NCBI RefSeq assembly: GCF_014697625.1
Contig: NZ_JACJSG010000013.1
Coordinates: 62,001 to 126,000 of the forward strand
Direction: 5' to 3'
Length of the DNA stretch: 64,000 bases
Source of the DNA: Anabaena azotica FACHB-119
Lineage (GTDB): Bacteria > Cyanobacteriota > Cyanobacteriia > Cyanobacteriales > Nostocaceae
Shown: piece by piece, positions 30,110-39,414 of the stretch
How the letters are laid out: every line of letters begins with the position of its first letter
Numbering within the stretch: position 1 is the stretch's first letter
Program-made: the position numbers and the translations under genes
The notes under the pieces: generated by a model
What the model saw: only the letters and a program-made list of their open reading frames with translations
Databases searched by the model: none
Told to the model about the DNA's origin: nothing

Positions 30110-33100
30110 ATGCTCCTGGTAGTTAGTCAAAGTAAAATCACAAGCCTAATGAATCTTGCTGCTATTTTTAAAGACTCTAACTATAAACTGTCTCAATTCA
30201 CAACCCCAGAAATTGATAACTTAGAAAATTCTATCATTATCAAGCAAACGAAAACTGGGGATGTACCTTATGTGAGATGTTTGGTGCGAAATAAAGAAAT
30301 AAAACTCACACCAGAAGAAGCAGTGAGACAGCTTTATTTACAAGTATTGATGCAGCGATATCTTTATCCCATCAACAGAATTACAGTTGAGTATGTGGTC
30401 ACATTTGGGCGAGAAAAGAAAAAAGCTGATATTGCTATTGCTGATAAAGATAGACCGAATTTTCCCTACATTATTGTAGAACTAAAAAAGCCCAAATTAA
30501 AAGATGGTAAGGAACAATTACGCTCTTATTGTAATGCCACAGGCGCACCAATTGGCATTTGGACAAATGGTGATCAAATTTCTTTCTATCAGCGTAAAAA
30601 TCCCAATTACTTTGAAGATATTACAGATATTCCCAATGCTAACCAAACCTTAGCAGATATTCTTAATGTTAGATTTACTTTAGCAGACTTAATTAAAAAA
30701 GATAAACTCGTCAACGAAAATAAATCTCTGAAAGCCTTGATTGAGGAAATGGAAGATGAAGTCTTGGCTAATGCAGGAGTTGATGTGTTTGAGGAAGTAT
30801 TTAAACTCATTTTTACCAAATTATATGATGAATGGTTATCGGGAAGGGGAAATAACCGCCATACTCGATTATTAGAGTTTAGAAATACAGGACAAACCGA
30901 CACCGCCCTTAAAAATAAGATTCAAAATTTATTTGATAGGGCTAAAAAGCAATGGGAAGGGGTATTTAGTGAAGATAGTAAAATTGCTTTGACTGTTTCT
31001 CACCTCTCGATTTGTGTATCGTCCTTGGAAAATGTGAAATTATTTAACTCGAATTTAGATATAGTCGATGAAGCATTCGAGTATTTGATTAATCAGAGTA
31101 GCAAAGGTGAAAAGGGACAATATTTTACACCCCGGTATGTAATTGATATGTGTGTGAAAATGCTCAATCCCCAAGAGGATGAGTATATGATTGATACGGC
31201 GGCGGGTTCTTCTGGTTTTCCAGTACATACTATTTTTCATGTTTGGCAACAAATAATAGAAGATGAAGGGATAAAAGTCAGCAATTTATTTTCTTTGGAA
31301 GAGAAGCCTTATCGCTGTGAAAAATATGTTCAAGAAAGGGTATTTGCTATTGATTTTGATGAAAAGGCGGTACGTGTAGCCAGAACCTTAAATTTAATTG
31401 CTGGTGATGGACAAACTAATGTGTTACATCTCAACACTTTAGATTTCGCTAGTTGGGATGAAGTAACGCGCAATGAAGATTGGCAAAATATCTATTTTGA
31501 AGGTTTTAAAAGGTTAAAGAAGTTACGCAGCAATAAGGATAGTTATAAAGAGTTTCAGTTTGATATCTTGATGGCCAACCCGCCGTTTGCTGGAGATATT
31601 AAAGAACCACAGATTATTCATAGATATGATTTAGCAAAAAAGCCCAATGGTGCTTGGCAATCGAAGGTAGGCAGAGATATCTTATTTATTGAGCGTAACT
31701 TGGATTTTTTGAAGCCTGGGGGAAGAATGGCTATTGTTTTACCCCAAGGACGGTTTAACAATTCATCAGATAAAGATATTCGAGATTTTATTGCTGAACG
31801 CTGTCGCATTTTAGCTGTTGTGGGGCTGCATGGAAATACTTTTAAACCCCATACAGGAACGAAGACATCAGTATTATTTGTCCAGAAATGGAATGATGAC
31901 CCCAAGGTGGGGGCTTTGTGTCCTAGAGTTGAAGATTATAATATCTTTTTTGCGACGATGCGGAAGTCGGGAAAAGATAATTCTGGTGAGAAAATTTGGC
32001 GACGGGTTTTGTCGAAGTCAGAAGAGGAGTTATCGTCACAAGATAAGGAGAAGATATTTTTGCAAGATGAACATGGTCATTTGCTTGTTGACCATGATTT
32101 GTTTAATCATGAGGGAGTGACGGAGGATGGTATTGCTGAGGCGTTTATTGAGTTTGCAAAAAAGGAGAAGTTAAGTTTTTTTGAACCAAGCCCATCTGTT
32201 ACACCGTTTGATGAGGAGAAGTATCGGCGGTTAATGGATGGGCTAGAAGCAGCAGAGGTTAAGTTCAGTAATTTAGAGTTTTCTGGAAGAATTGACTCAG
32301 AACACTATCGTCCTGATTTTCTGCGACTTGAGGCAAAGATTTTTAGCAAGGAACACTGTTTACTTGGTGATAAAGTTAGCTTTTTAATTGGCCCTTTTGG
32401 TTCTCAATTTATCGTAGAAAACTATGAAAAGGAATCACCTTATAGATATGTCAGAGGAAGAGATGTTAAGCCATTCTTTATGAAGAATGATGACAATGTT
32501 TACATACCGGAACCAGACTACAAAAGATTAATAAAATATCAGCTATGCAAAAATGATATTCTGATTTCGGTAGTTGGTACTTTAGGAAATAGCTCAATTG
32601 TCACTGATGAGATTTTACCAGCAATCTTTAGCTGTAAGAATACTGTGATTCGCTATGGTGATGAGATATTTTCTAAATATTTATTAGCATACCTAAACAG
32701 TGATTATGGAAAGAAGCTACTGCTAAGAAAGAGCAGAGGTGCTATCCAAACAGGTCTAAATTTAGATGACCTGAAGACAACGGTGGTTTTTTTAGCTAAT
32801 CAGCAATTTCAACAATTTATTAACTCATTAATAAATATTGCTAAAAATTTTCGTGATCAATCAGTAATTATTTATCAACAAGCCGAAGATTTACTACTTT
32901 CAAAACTTAACTTACAAGATTGGCAACTGACTGAAGATAACATTGCTGAGAAAAGTTTTTCAGCTTCATTTCTAGCCTCTGGTCGCTTAGATGCCGAATA
33001 TTATCAACCTAAACAGCAACAAATAATGTCTATAATGCGTAGCTCAGGGCTGCGTATTCGAGATATTGCTAGCCTTGCTAAAAGAAAGTTTCAACCTAGT

Positions 33101-33658
33101 AAACAGGGGACATTTAACTATATTGAAATTAGAAATTTAAATGGAGAGGGATTTGCGAGTAGTGATGTTGTTGAGATGACAGATGCACCAAGCCGCGCTC
33201 AATGGATTGTTAAAATTAATGATGTGATTACTTCAACAGTCCGACCTATTAGAAGACTTTCAGCATTAATTGAAAAAGCACAAAATAATTATGTCTGTTC
33301 TTCTGGTTTCGCTGTTTTAAAACCTATCGAGGTAGAACCTGAAGTATTGCTAGTTTATCTACGATTACCCGTTGTGTGTGAGATTCTTGACCTACATACA
33401 ACAGCGAGTATGTATCCGACAATTTCAACAGAAGATTTATTGAATATTCCAGTAACATTACCCAATGAGAGTATTCGTCAGGAAATTACACAAAAAGTGA
33501 GAACATCTCGACAAGCTCAGGAACAGTCTCAGCAATTGCTAGAAATTGCTAAAACAGGAGTAGAAAAAGCAATAGAAACTGACGAAACTACAGCAACAGC
33601 TTGGATGAATCAGCAAATTGTAGCTTTGGGGATTAATTTACCAAAAAACTGGGTTTAA
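30110..33658 (+). CDS. Single-chain restriction-modification-specificity enzyme (type IIG-like)
   Basis: An 1182-residue protein. Residues about 70-165 are an HsdR-N-like PD-(D/E)XK nuclease (Asp107 in KKKADIAI, Glu124 and Lys126 in IIVELKKP). About 300-660 is an N6-adenine methyltransferase of HsdM type (FTPR 339-342, motif I TAAGSSGF 363-370, motif IV NPPF 490-493). About 750-1182 has two HsdS-like target recognition domains separated by helices, starting after DSEHYRPDF and DAEYYQPKQ. No helicase domain is present, so it should cut without translocation. ATG 30110 lies 16 nt beyond the SD; ATG 30149 is an alternative. Confidence 0.88.
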   Translation: MLLVVSQSKITSLMNLAAIFKDSNYKLSQFTTPEIDNLENSIIIKQTKTGDVPYVRCLVRNKEIKLTPEEAVRQLYLQVLMQRYLYPINRITVEYVVTFGREKKKADIAIADKDRPNFPYIIVELKKPKLKDGKEQLRSYCNATGAPIGIWTNGDQISFYQRKNPNYFEDITDIPNANQTLADILNVRFTLADLIKKDKLVNENKSLKALIEEMEDEVLANAGVDVFEEVFKLIFTKLYDEWLSGRGNNRHTRLLEFRNTGQTDTALKNKIQNLFDRAKKQWEGVFSEDSKIALTVSHLSICVSSLENVKLFNSNLDIVDEAFEYLINQSSKGEKGQYFTPRYVIDMCVKMLNPQEDEYMIDTAAGSSGFPVHTIFHVWQQIIEDEGIKVSNLFSLEEKPYRCEKYVQERVFAIDFDEKAVRVARTLNLIAGDGQTNVLHLNTLDFASWDEVTRNEDWQNIYFEGFKRLKKLRSNKDSYKEFQFDILMANPPFAGDIKEPQIIHRYDLAKKPNGAWQSKVGRDILFIERNLDFLKPGGRMAIVLPQGRFNNSSDKDIRDFIAERCRILAVVGLHGNTFKPHTGTKTSVLFVQKWNDDPKVGALCPRVEDYNIFFATMRKSGKDNSGEKIWRRVLSKSEEELSSQDKEKIFLQDEHGHLLVDHDLFNHEGVTEDGIAEAFIEFAKKEKLSFFEPSPSVTPFDEEKYRRLMDGLEAAEVKFSNLEFSGRIDSEHYRPDFLRLEAKIFSKEHCLLGDKVSFLIGPFGSQFIVENYEKESPYRYVRGRDVKPFFMKNDDNVYIPEPDYKRLIKYQLCKNDILISVVGTLGNSSIVTDEILPAIFSCKNTVIRYGDEIFSKYLLAYLNSDYGKKLLLRKSRGAIQTGLNLDDLKTTVVFLANQQFQQFINSLINIAKNFRDQSVIIYQQAEDLLLSKLNLQDWQLTEDNIAEKSFSASFLASGRLDAEYYQPKQQQIMSIMRSSGLRIRDIASLAKRKFQPSKQGTFNYIEIRNLNGEGFASSDVVEMTDAPSRAQWIVKINDVITSTVRPIRRLSALIEKAQNNYVCSSGFAVLKPIEVEPEVLLVYLRLPVVCEILDLHTTASMYPTISTEDLLNIPVTLPNESIRQEITQKVRTSRQAQEQSQQLLEIAKTGVEKAIETDETTATAWMNQQIVALGINLPKNWV

Positions 33659-33684
33659 AGCCCTGCCCTAGAAGGGCGGCTTTT
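33656..33684 (+). terminator. Hairpin at the end of the restriction-modification gene
   Basis: AAAGCC and GCCCT pair with AGGGC and GGCTTT around AGA, with a two-base bulge, and a short T run follows. The stop codon TAA lies in the stem. Confidence 0.6.
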
Positions 33685-33960
33685 GTGATAGTATAGCGGA
33701 TAGCGGTAAAGCGCACATAAAAAAGACGAAGTAGGTCAAGCGGACGACTCCTGCTCCGGAACCCTGGTAGTATAAATCCTAAATCTTGTACAAATGTGGG
33801 AGTAAAGTCAGAAATTAAAAACCTTTTCAAACGCGGTCGGGCAGTCCGTGTATGTTTGTGGACGTATCCAAACGGGGAAACTTGAATACTCGTATTCAAG
33901 TTTCTAGAGAGGACGGATGAAGCAAGAATCCTCGTATCTTTAGATCGAGGAGTGTCAAAA
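33685..33960 (+). ncRNA. OmegaRNA/HEARO-like RNA or IS200/IS605 right-end remnant without its nuclease gene
   Basis: A structured, GC-moderate, non-coding stretch follows a GTGA motif. It contains a strong hairpin CTTGAATAC/GTATTCAAG (33881-33900), the string GGACGGATGAAGCAAGAATC, a CCTCG...CGAGG hairpin (33930-33950) and ends GAGTGTCAA. This end resembles the right ends and guide RNAs of cyanobacterial IS200/IS605-type elements as I know them. No intact iscB or tnpB is adjacent. Assignment to HEARO rather than a tnpB-type RNA is uncertain. Confidence 0.45.
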
Positions 33961-34089
33961 TCAGGTCAATAGGATAACAGCTAGATTTTACTGCGGATGA
34001 GAAGCGATCGCACCCCAAGCACCCCCAGCACCACCAGCACAGCACATAAATCAGGCGATACCTGCGGCGGGCTACGCCTACGCTTGACC
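33961..34089. other. Spacer after the RNA element
   Basis: Contains a CACCCCCAGCACCACCAGCACAGC low-complexity stretch and a GCGGCGGGCTACGCCTACGC repeat fragment. No gene. Confidence 0.4.
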
Positions 34090-34668
34090 TCAATTGAGCT
34101 TAAATAGAATATCCGCTACAGTTCTCCCCAAGTTTCCCACAGATTCTTGCTGTCTGGGGTCTTTCAACGAACCATCAGCATTAAATACCTGATCAGCGTT
34201 AGGAACAGCCACCTGATCAGGAAGTACCAATACTTTAATATTTCCCAGAATAGACCGTAAATGTACCAAACCTCGCAATCCCCCCAGCCCACCTGGAGAA
34301 GTACTCATGATAGCCGCCACTTTTCCCGCAAATGCAGCCAAGGGTGGCTCATTTGGCGCTGGACGAGAAGCCCAATCAATCGCATTTTTTAACACTGCCG
34401 TCAACGAACTGTTGTATTCTGGAGAAGCAATCAACAATCCTTGATGAGAAATCATCAGGTCTTTTAGCGTTCTAGCATTAGCTGGTAAACCATCTCGCGC
34501 TTCCAAATCCTCATCATACAAAGGTAAAGGTAAATTCCGTAGATCAATGTAAGTCACCTCTGCGCCTGCTGCTTTTGCACCTGCTGCGGCAATTTTCACT
34601 AACCTTTTGTTATAGGAATCTATGCGTGTGCTTCCAGCAAAGGCCAGTATTTTGGGTGTATTTGCCAT
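34090..34668 (-). CDS. NADPH-dependent FMN reductase-family protein
   Basis: A 192-residue flavodoxin-like reductase. GSTRIDSYNKRLVK near the N-terminus is the FMN phosphate-binding loop, SPEYNSSLTAVLKNAIDWAS (about 84-103) is the conserved flavin site, and STSPGGLGGLRG forms the second loop. It is likely a cytosolic NAD(P)H quinone or azo reductase. A single gene, preceded by long STRR arrays. Confidence 0.9.
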   Translation of the reverse strand: MANTPKILAFAGSTRIDSYNKRLVKIAAAGAKAAGAEVTYIDLRNLPLPLYDEDLEARDGLPANARTLKDLMISHQGLLIASPEYNSSLTAVLKNAIDWASRPAPNEPPLAAFAGKVAAIMSTSPGGLGGLRGLVHLRSILGNIKVLVLPDQVAVPNADQVFNADGSLKDPRQQESVGNLGRTVADILFKLN

Positions 34669-35047
34669 GATTACTGGTTATTTTTGAATTGTAAATCACA
34701 TCACTGCATTATCTGGCTAGGAAACAAACCTATGAGGCTAGTTTTAGGTTTTCTTTAGAAATGGCGATCGCATTAGCTGGGGACTGGGGGAGATGAGGGA
34801 GATGAGGGAGATGAGGGAGATGAGGGAGATGAGGGAGTGGGGGGAGATGAGGGAGTAACCCACCCCTAGCCCCTCCCTGGAGGGGAATGTATGGACTGTG
34901 GACTGTGGACTATGGACTATGGACTATTGACTATGGACTATTGACTATGGACTATTGACTATTGACTATTGACTATTGACATTAAGTTTGCAAGTTAAAA
35001 TTAATTAAGAAGTAATATTTTTTGCAACAGTCTCAGGAGTTTTTTAA
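34669..35047. repeat. Short tandem repeats
   Basis: GAGATGAGG repeats at about 34790-34855, then a GGAGGGG palindrome, then TGGACTA/TTGACTA heptamers from 34889 to 34980. The unique part, 34981-35047, contains the promoter and the AGGAG ribosome binding site of the next gene. Confidence 0.85.
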
Positions 35048-35266
35048 ATGTTCATTAGTGAATTGTCACCAATATTCAAACAGTTTGTTCAACATCCAAC
35101 ATCCTTCTTAGGTGGATTTGTTTCTGGTGTGCTGAGACTCAACTTGGCTGATGATCCTGTAAAAAGCTGGCTGGATAAGCAATTAGGCGCTAACAGTTAT
35201 CCCTCTCCCGTAACTGACTTAAGTAATGGCAGATCCAGTGGCCCCCAATCAATATCGATTGAATAG
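35048..35266 (+). CDS. Small conserved cyanobacterial hypothetical protein
   Basis: A 72-residue protein starting ATG 35048, 8 nt after AGGAG. It reads as a structured N-terminal half (QFVQHPTSFLGGFVSGVLRL, with a short hydrophobic helix) and a Ser/Gly-rich tail ending GPQSISIE. I recognise similar short proteins from other Nostocales but know no function. Good SD and sensible composition support that it is real. Confidence 0.65.
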   Translation: MFISELSPIFKQFVQHPTSFLGGFVSGVLRLNLADDPVKSWLDKQLGANSYPSPVTDLSNGRSSGPQSISIE

Positions 35267-35887
35267 ACACTAAGTACTAGTACTGATACTAAGTTGCTTT
35301 CAACAAGAATATGGAGGGAGAGGAAAAATCATCATCAGACATATCCCTACTCCCTGCATAAGTCACTATCTTTGACTGCAACTTGGTATGAGTATTTAAA
35401 ACAGGTAGGGGATGCACTAGCTTTAAAAAAATTAGCAAAAATTGAGTTTGCACTTCCCTGTCCTAAATTATCAGCAGCGTTAGCGGTGAGGTAAAAAATG
35501 ATTTGTCTAACTCACGTTGATTCACGATAAATTACTTTGATTAAGACGCTAGGTAGCGGATTAATTATTAATCACCACAGGTAAAGCATTTGTACTAATT
35601 GGTAACTTTTACATTTCTTTTCCATCAATCAAATCTATAAGACTTGCTGATTTCATATTGAAAAATATTGTAAAATCTCTCACTTTGAAAATTATCATGA
35701 TCAGTTATCATATGAGCGTATGCCTCAGTTCAGTCGCATAGTAGGTTTAGTTGGAATGAATGCTAGCAACCATCCTTGCTGTTCTACAACATAGACCATC
35801 TGTGACCAGAACAGACTAGGCGAATATCGCCTAGAACTCCTTGACAACTGGACTAGCCGCTCTTTGTTAAGAATTACGTGATCCCAC
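35267..35887. other. Spacer containing the 5' leader of the RRM gene
   Basis: No credible gene is seen; a 66-residue open frame at 35294-35494 lacks a ribosome binding site. The last 150 bp form the likely 5' UTR of the RNA-binding protein and include a hairpin at 35816-35834. Confidence 0.5.
35816..35834 (+). promoter_or_regulatory. Hairpin in the leader of the RNA-binding protein gene
   Basis: CTAGGCGA and TCGCCTAG pair perfectly around ATA. It lies 54 bp before the start codon. Cyanobacterial rbp genes are cold-induced with long leaders (established), so this may be part of that control. Confidence 0.5.
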
Positions 35888-36172
35888 ATGACTATCTACG
35901 TTGGAAATCTCTCCTACCGTGCCACCGAAGCAGACTTAAGAGCCGTATTTGCAGACTACGGCGAAGTTAAAAGAGTTGTTTTACCTACTGACCGTGAAAC
36001 TGGTCGGATGCGTGGTTTTGCCTTTGTTGAAATGAATGAAGATGCCCAAGAAGATGCAGCTATCACCGAATTAGATGGCGCAGAATGGATGGGTCGTCAA
36101 TTGAGAGTCAACAAAGCGAAACCGCGAGAAGATGACCGACGAGGTAGCTGGGGGAAAAAACAAGAATACTAA
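35888..36172 (+). CDS. RRM-type RNA-binding protein
   Basis: A 94-residue single RRM protein. RNP2 is IYVGNLS (residues 3-9) and RNP1 is MRGFAFVEM (about 44-52), with the aromatic residues needed to stack on RNA. The short basic C-terminal tail RRGSWGKKQEY replaces the longer glycine-rich tail of cold-induced Rbp proteins, so it is of the short-tail class. It acts in the cytoplasm on mRNA. Its own terminator lies downstream at 36278. Confidence 0.93.
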   Translation: MTIYVGNLSYRATEADLRAVFADYGEVKRVVLPTDRETGRMRGFAFVEMNEDAQEDAAITELDGAEWMGRQLRVNKAKPREDDRRGSWGKKQEY

Positions 36173-36708
36173 TTAATAATGGTTCTCAATTCTAGCAAAT
36201 TGTATTCTACTTATCAATACACTAATGGCTGATATTTGCTAGAAATATTTCAACAATTTAATAGAAATTAAATAGTAAATCCGGCTAGTTATTATTTGTC
36301 AAGAAATTATCCTAACTAGTCGGATTTTCATTACTTTACTTTGTTTAAGGGTGTAGGGGTGTAAGGGTGTAAGGGTGTAAGGGTTTATAAAAGCTACACT
36401 CTTACCAAAACCCTTGATTTTTTGTTTTCAGGCGTAAGTTATAAAATATACCCCTTGGTGGACGTAACCCTATGTTTTAACAAGCCAAGTATTCATGTAT
36501 CGAAACAAGTACGAAGCTAAAGGGCAGAAGGTTTGATATTCCAGTTCCCAGTTCCCAGTCCCCAATCCCTAATTTCTTTCACTTTCTTTAGTTTATCTAA
36601 AATCACATCCAGGTTATCAAATTAGCTTTCTAAGATAGAGGCAGTAACTGTGCCTCACAATGCACAACCTGACCCAACAACCAGCCAGTCACTAGGGAGT
36701 ACATATAA
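36173..36708. other. Spacer with terminator and repeats before fbp
   Basis: Besides the rbp terminator it holds GTGTAAGG repeats (about 36351-36384), short STRR (CAGTTCC, about 36541-36560) and the fbp promoter region. A small open frame at 36650-36844 overlaps fbp and is spurious. Confidence 0.55.
36278..36326 (+). terminator. Intrinsic terminator of the RRM gene
   Basis: AATCCGGCTAGTTA (36278-36291) pairs with TAACTAGTCGGATT (36313-36326) with one G-T wobble, followed by TTTC. A 21-nt loop separates the arms. Confidence 0.75.
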
Positions 36709-37758
36709 ATGGCTCAAGCTTCAGAATCTTTGGATTTTTCTGTCAATAACGCTACAGACAAAGCTCTCGATCGCGATTGTACAACCTTATCTCGTCACGT
36801 CCTCCAGCAACTCCAGAGTTTTTCGGCGGATGCACAAGATTTGAGTGCATTGATGAATCGTATTGCCTTAGCTGGCAAACTAATTGCTCGTCGCCTCAGC
36901 CGTGCCGGTTTAATGGAAGGGGTTCTCGGATTTACTGGAGAGGTGAACGTACAAGGTGAGTCCGTCAAAAAGATGGATGTCTACGCCAATGATGTATTTA
37001 TCTCGGTATTTAAGCAAAGCGGCTTAGTCTGTCGCCTTGCTTCGGAAGAAATGGATGAACCATACTATATTCCCGAAAACTGCCCCATAGGTCGTTATAC
37101 CTTACTGTATGACCCCATAGATGGTTCCTCAAACACAGATACAAATCTCAGCTTGGGTTCTATTTTTTCGATCCGTCAACAGCAAGGAGACGATAACGAT
37201 CGCCAAGCTAAAGACCTCCTCAGTAACGGACGTAAGCAAATTGCCGCAGGTTATATCCTCTATGGCCCCAGCACGATGCTAGTTTATACTATAGGTAAAG
37301 GCGTTCATTCATTTACCCTTGACCCCAGCTTAGGAGAATTTATCCTCAGCGAAGAGAATATCCGCATTCCCAACCACGGCTCTGTTTATAGCGTCAATGA
37401 AGGTAACTTTTGGCAATGGGAAGAATCTATGCGGGAATATATCCGCTACGTTCACCGTACAGAAGGTTACACCGCACGTTACAGTGGCGCAATGGTGAGC
37501 GATATCCACAGAATTTTGGTACAAGGCGGTGTATTTCTCTACCCTGGGACAATTCAGAAACCCGAAGGCAAATTGCGCTTGTTATATGAATCTGCTCCCC
37601 TCGCCTTTGTAATTGAACAAGCCGGTGGTCGAGCAACTACAGGCTTAGTCGATATCTTAGAAGTTGTACCGAAGAAGCTACACCAACGCACACCTTTAAT
37701 TATTGGTAGCAAAGAGGATGTAGCAAAGGTGGAGTCTTTTATTCAGAATGGTCATTAG
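36709..37758 (+). CDS. fbp: Fructose-1,6-bisphosphatase, class I
   Basis: It hydrolyses fructose-1,6-bisphosphate in gluconeogenesis and the Calvin cycle. 349 residues, with the metal site [20 protein letters not shown] and the active-site [13 protein letters not shown]. It heads the fbp-tal-zwf-opcA cluster, known in Nostoc to supply NADPH to heterocysts and in the dark. Start ATG 36709 gives [11 protein letters not shown] repeat-filled 276-bp gap separates it from tal. Confidence 0.96.
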   Translation: MAQASESLDFSVNNATDKALDRDCTTLSRHVLQQLQSFSADAQDLSALMNRIALAGKLIARRLSRAGLMEGVLGFTGEVNVQGESVKKMDVYANDVFISVFKQSGLVCRLASEEMDEPYYIPENCPIGRYTLLYDPIDGSSNTDTNLSLGSIFSIRQQQGDDNDRQAKDLLSNGRKQIAAGYILYGPSTMLVYTIGKGVHSFTLDPSLGEFILSEENIRIPNHGSVYSVNEGNFWQWEESMREYIRYVHRTEGYTARYSGAMVSDIHRILVQGGVFLYPGTIQKPEGKLRLLYESAPLAFVIEQAGGRATTGLVDILEVVPKKLHQRTPLIIGSKEDVAKVESFIQNGH

Positions 37759-38034
37759 GGGTAGGAGGCAGAAGGCAGGAGGCAGAAGGCAGGAGAGCAG
37801 AGGAGAGTAACTTTTGACAACTGATAACTGATAACTGTTAACTGTTAACTGACAACTGACAACTGACAACTGACAACTCAGCATCTTCTGGGCTAAATGT
37901 ACTAGAGATTATCTCAGCCGGCCGATGTAATAAGTGATGGACAAAGCAAAAATGCAAAAGTCACCGTCAATACTTTGATGTGTTTTGTCAAATTCACTTA
38001 GAACATCTTTTACGGAGTGGAACGAACTTTAGTT
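37759..38034. repeat. Short tandem repeats between fbp and tal
   Basis: GGAGGCAGAAGGCA repeats (37764-37800) and AACTGAT/ACTGACA heptamers (37822-37876). A unique 150-bp part follows with the possible tal promoter. Confidence 0.8.
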
Positions 38035-39180
38035 ATGGCTACTAATCATTTATTGGAAATTAAAGAGTACGGCCAAAGTATCTGGATGGATAACTTGAGC
38101 CGTGACATTATCCAATCGGGGGAACTCAAAAATCTGGTGGAAAATCAGGGTATATGTGGCATTACTTCTAATCCGGCGATTTTTGAAAAAGCGATCGCCA
38201 ACAATGTCATTTATGATGCTGATATTGAAGCTGGTGTGCGTGCAGGTAAACCCACGCAGGAAATTTATGAATCCCTAGTGTTTGCAGATATCCGTAGTGC
38301 TTGCGATATCTTGCGTCCTGTATATGATGCCTCGAATAAATTGGATGGTTATGTGAGTATCGAAGTCCCACCGACCATCGCCCATGATACACAAGCAACA
38401 ATTAACGAAGCCCACCGCTACTATCAAGAAATTGGGCGGGAAAATGTGATGATTAAAATTCCCGGTACTGAAGCCGGGTTGCCAGCTGTAGAACAGGTAA
38501 TAGCCGATGGGATTAACGTTAACGTCACCCTGCTATTTTCTGTGCAAAGCTATATCAACACAGCTTGGGCATATATTCGGGGCTTAGAAAAACGGTCAGC
38601 CCAAGGTGAGGATATCAGCCAAATTGCTTCCGTTGCTAGCTTCTTCCTCAGTCGGATTGATATCAACATTGACGGTAAAATTGATGCCAAATTAGCGCGT
38701 GGCGTTGATGATATTAATTTGGAAGCAAAATTGCGGGCTGTTAAAGGTAAAGTAGCGATCGCTAATGCCAAGATTGCTTATCAAGAGTACAAAAAAATTA
38801 TTGAGAGCGAGAATTGGCAAGCCCTAGCAGCCAAAGGTGCAAAAGTGCAAAGATTATTATGGGCCAGCACCAGCACCAAAGACCCCCACTACAGCGATGT
38901 CATGTACGTCGATGAGTTAATTGGCCCCGACACCGTTAACACCTTACCGCCAGCGACAATTACCGCTTGTGCTGACCATTGCGAAGTCGCTAACCGAGTA
39001 GACACAGGAGTTGCAGAAGCTTACCAATTGATTGAAAGCCTCAAAGACCCAGACATCAGCATAAATATTGATGTCGTCATGGATGAATTATTAACTGATG
39101 GCCTTAACAAATTCGTTCAGCCATTCCAGTCCCTCATGAACTCTTTAGAGGGCAAAGTCAAGCTATTGTCACCAGTATAG
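38035..39180 (+). CDS. tal: Transaldolase
   Basis: It transfers a dihydroxyacetone unit between sedoheptulose-7-phosphate and glyceraldehyde-3-phosphate. 381 residues from ATG 38035 ([13 protein letters not shown]), the usual start; the upstream in-frame GTG at 38017 would add six residues. Conserved blocks are [26 protein letters not shown] and the Schiff-base lysine region [13 protein letters not shown], with [10 protein letters not shown] later. It belongs to the long, two-part TalB/Tal-Pgi-type family of cyanobacteria and actinobacteria. Confidence 0.95.
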   Translation: MATNHLLEIKEYGQSIWMDNLSRDIIQSGELKNLVENQGICGITSNPAIFEKAIANNVIYDADIEAGVRAGKPTQEIYESLVFADIRSACDILRPVYDASNKLDGYVSIEVPPTIAHDTQATINEAHRYYQEIGRENVMIKIPGTEAGLPAVEQVIADGINVNVTLLFSVQSYINTAWAYIRGLEKRSAQGEDISQIASVASFFLSRIDINIDGKIDAKLARGVDDINLEAKLRAVKGKVAIANAKIAYQEYKKIIESENWQALAAKGAKVQRLLWASTSTKDPHYSDVMYVDELIGPDTVNTLPPATITACADHCEVANRVDTGVAEAYQLIESLKDPDISINIDVVMDELLTDGLNKFVQPFQSLMNSLEGKVKLLSPV

Positions 39181-39414
39181 GGACTGGGGGCTGGGGACTG
39201 GGGACTAGGGACTAGGGACTGGGAACTAGGGACTGGGGACTGGGGACTAGGGACTGGGGACTGGGAATTAGGAAAGAATTTTCCCAATACCCAATCCCCG
39301 ATACCCAATCCCCGATACCCAATCCTCGATACCCAATACCCAATCCCCAATACCCAATACCCAATCCCCAGCACCCAATACCCCAAACCTCCATCTCAAA
39401 ATCCACAAACTGTT
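39181..39414. repeat. Short tandem repeats between tal and zwf
   Basis: GGGGACT/AGGGACT heptamers (39181-39268), then CCCAATACCCAATCC repeats (39281-39382). Apparent open frames on the minus strand ([12 protein letters not shown] patterns) are only repeat translation. The zwf start follows 40 bp later. Confidence 0.88.

Noticed and set aside
33633..33899. 88-residue minus-strand ORF overlapping the RNA remnant
   Set aside because: No coding character; overlaps hairpin-rich non-coding DNA and the R-M gene end.
35294..35494. 66-residue plus-strand ORF after the small conserved gene
   Set aside because: No SD, poor composition, no known family.
39117..39406. Repetitive ORFs [12 protein letters not shown] on the minus strand
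   Set aside because: They translate CCCAATACCCAATCC repeats between tal and zwf.
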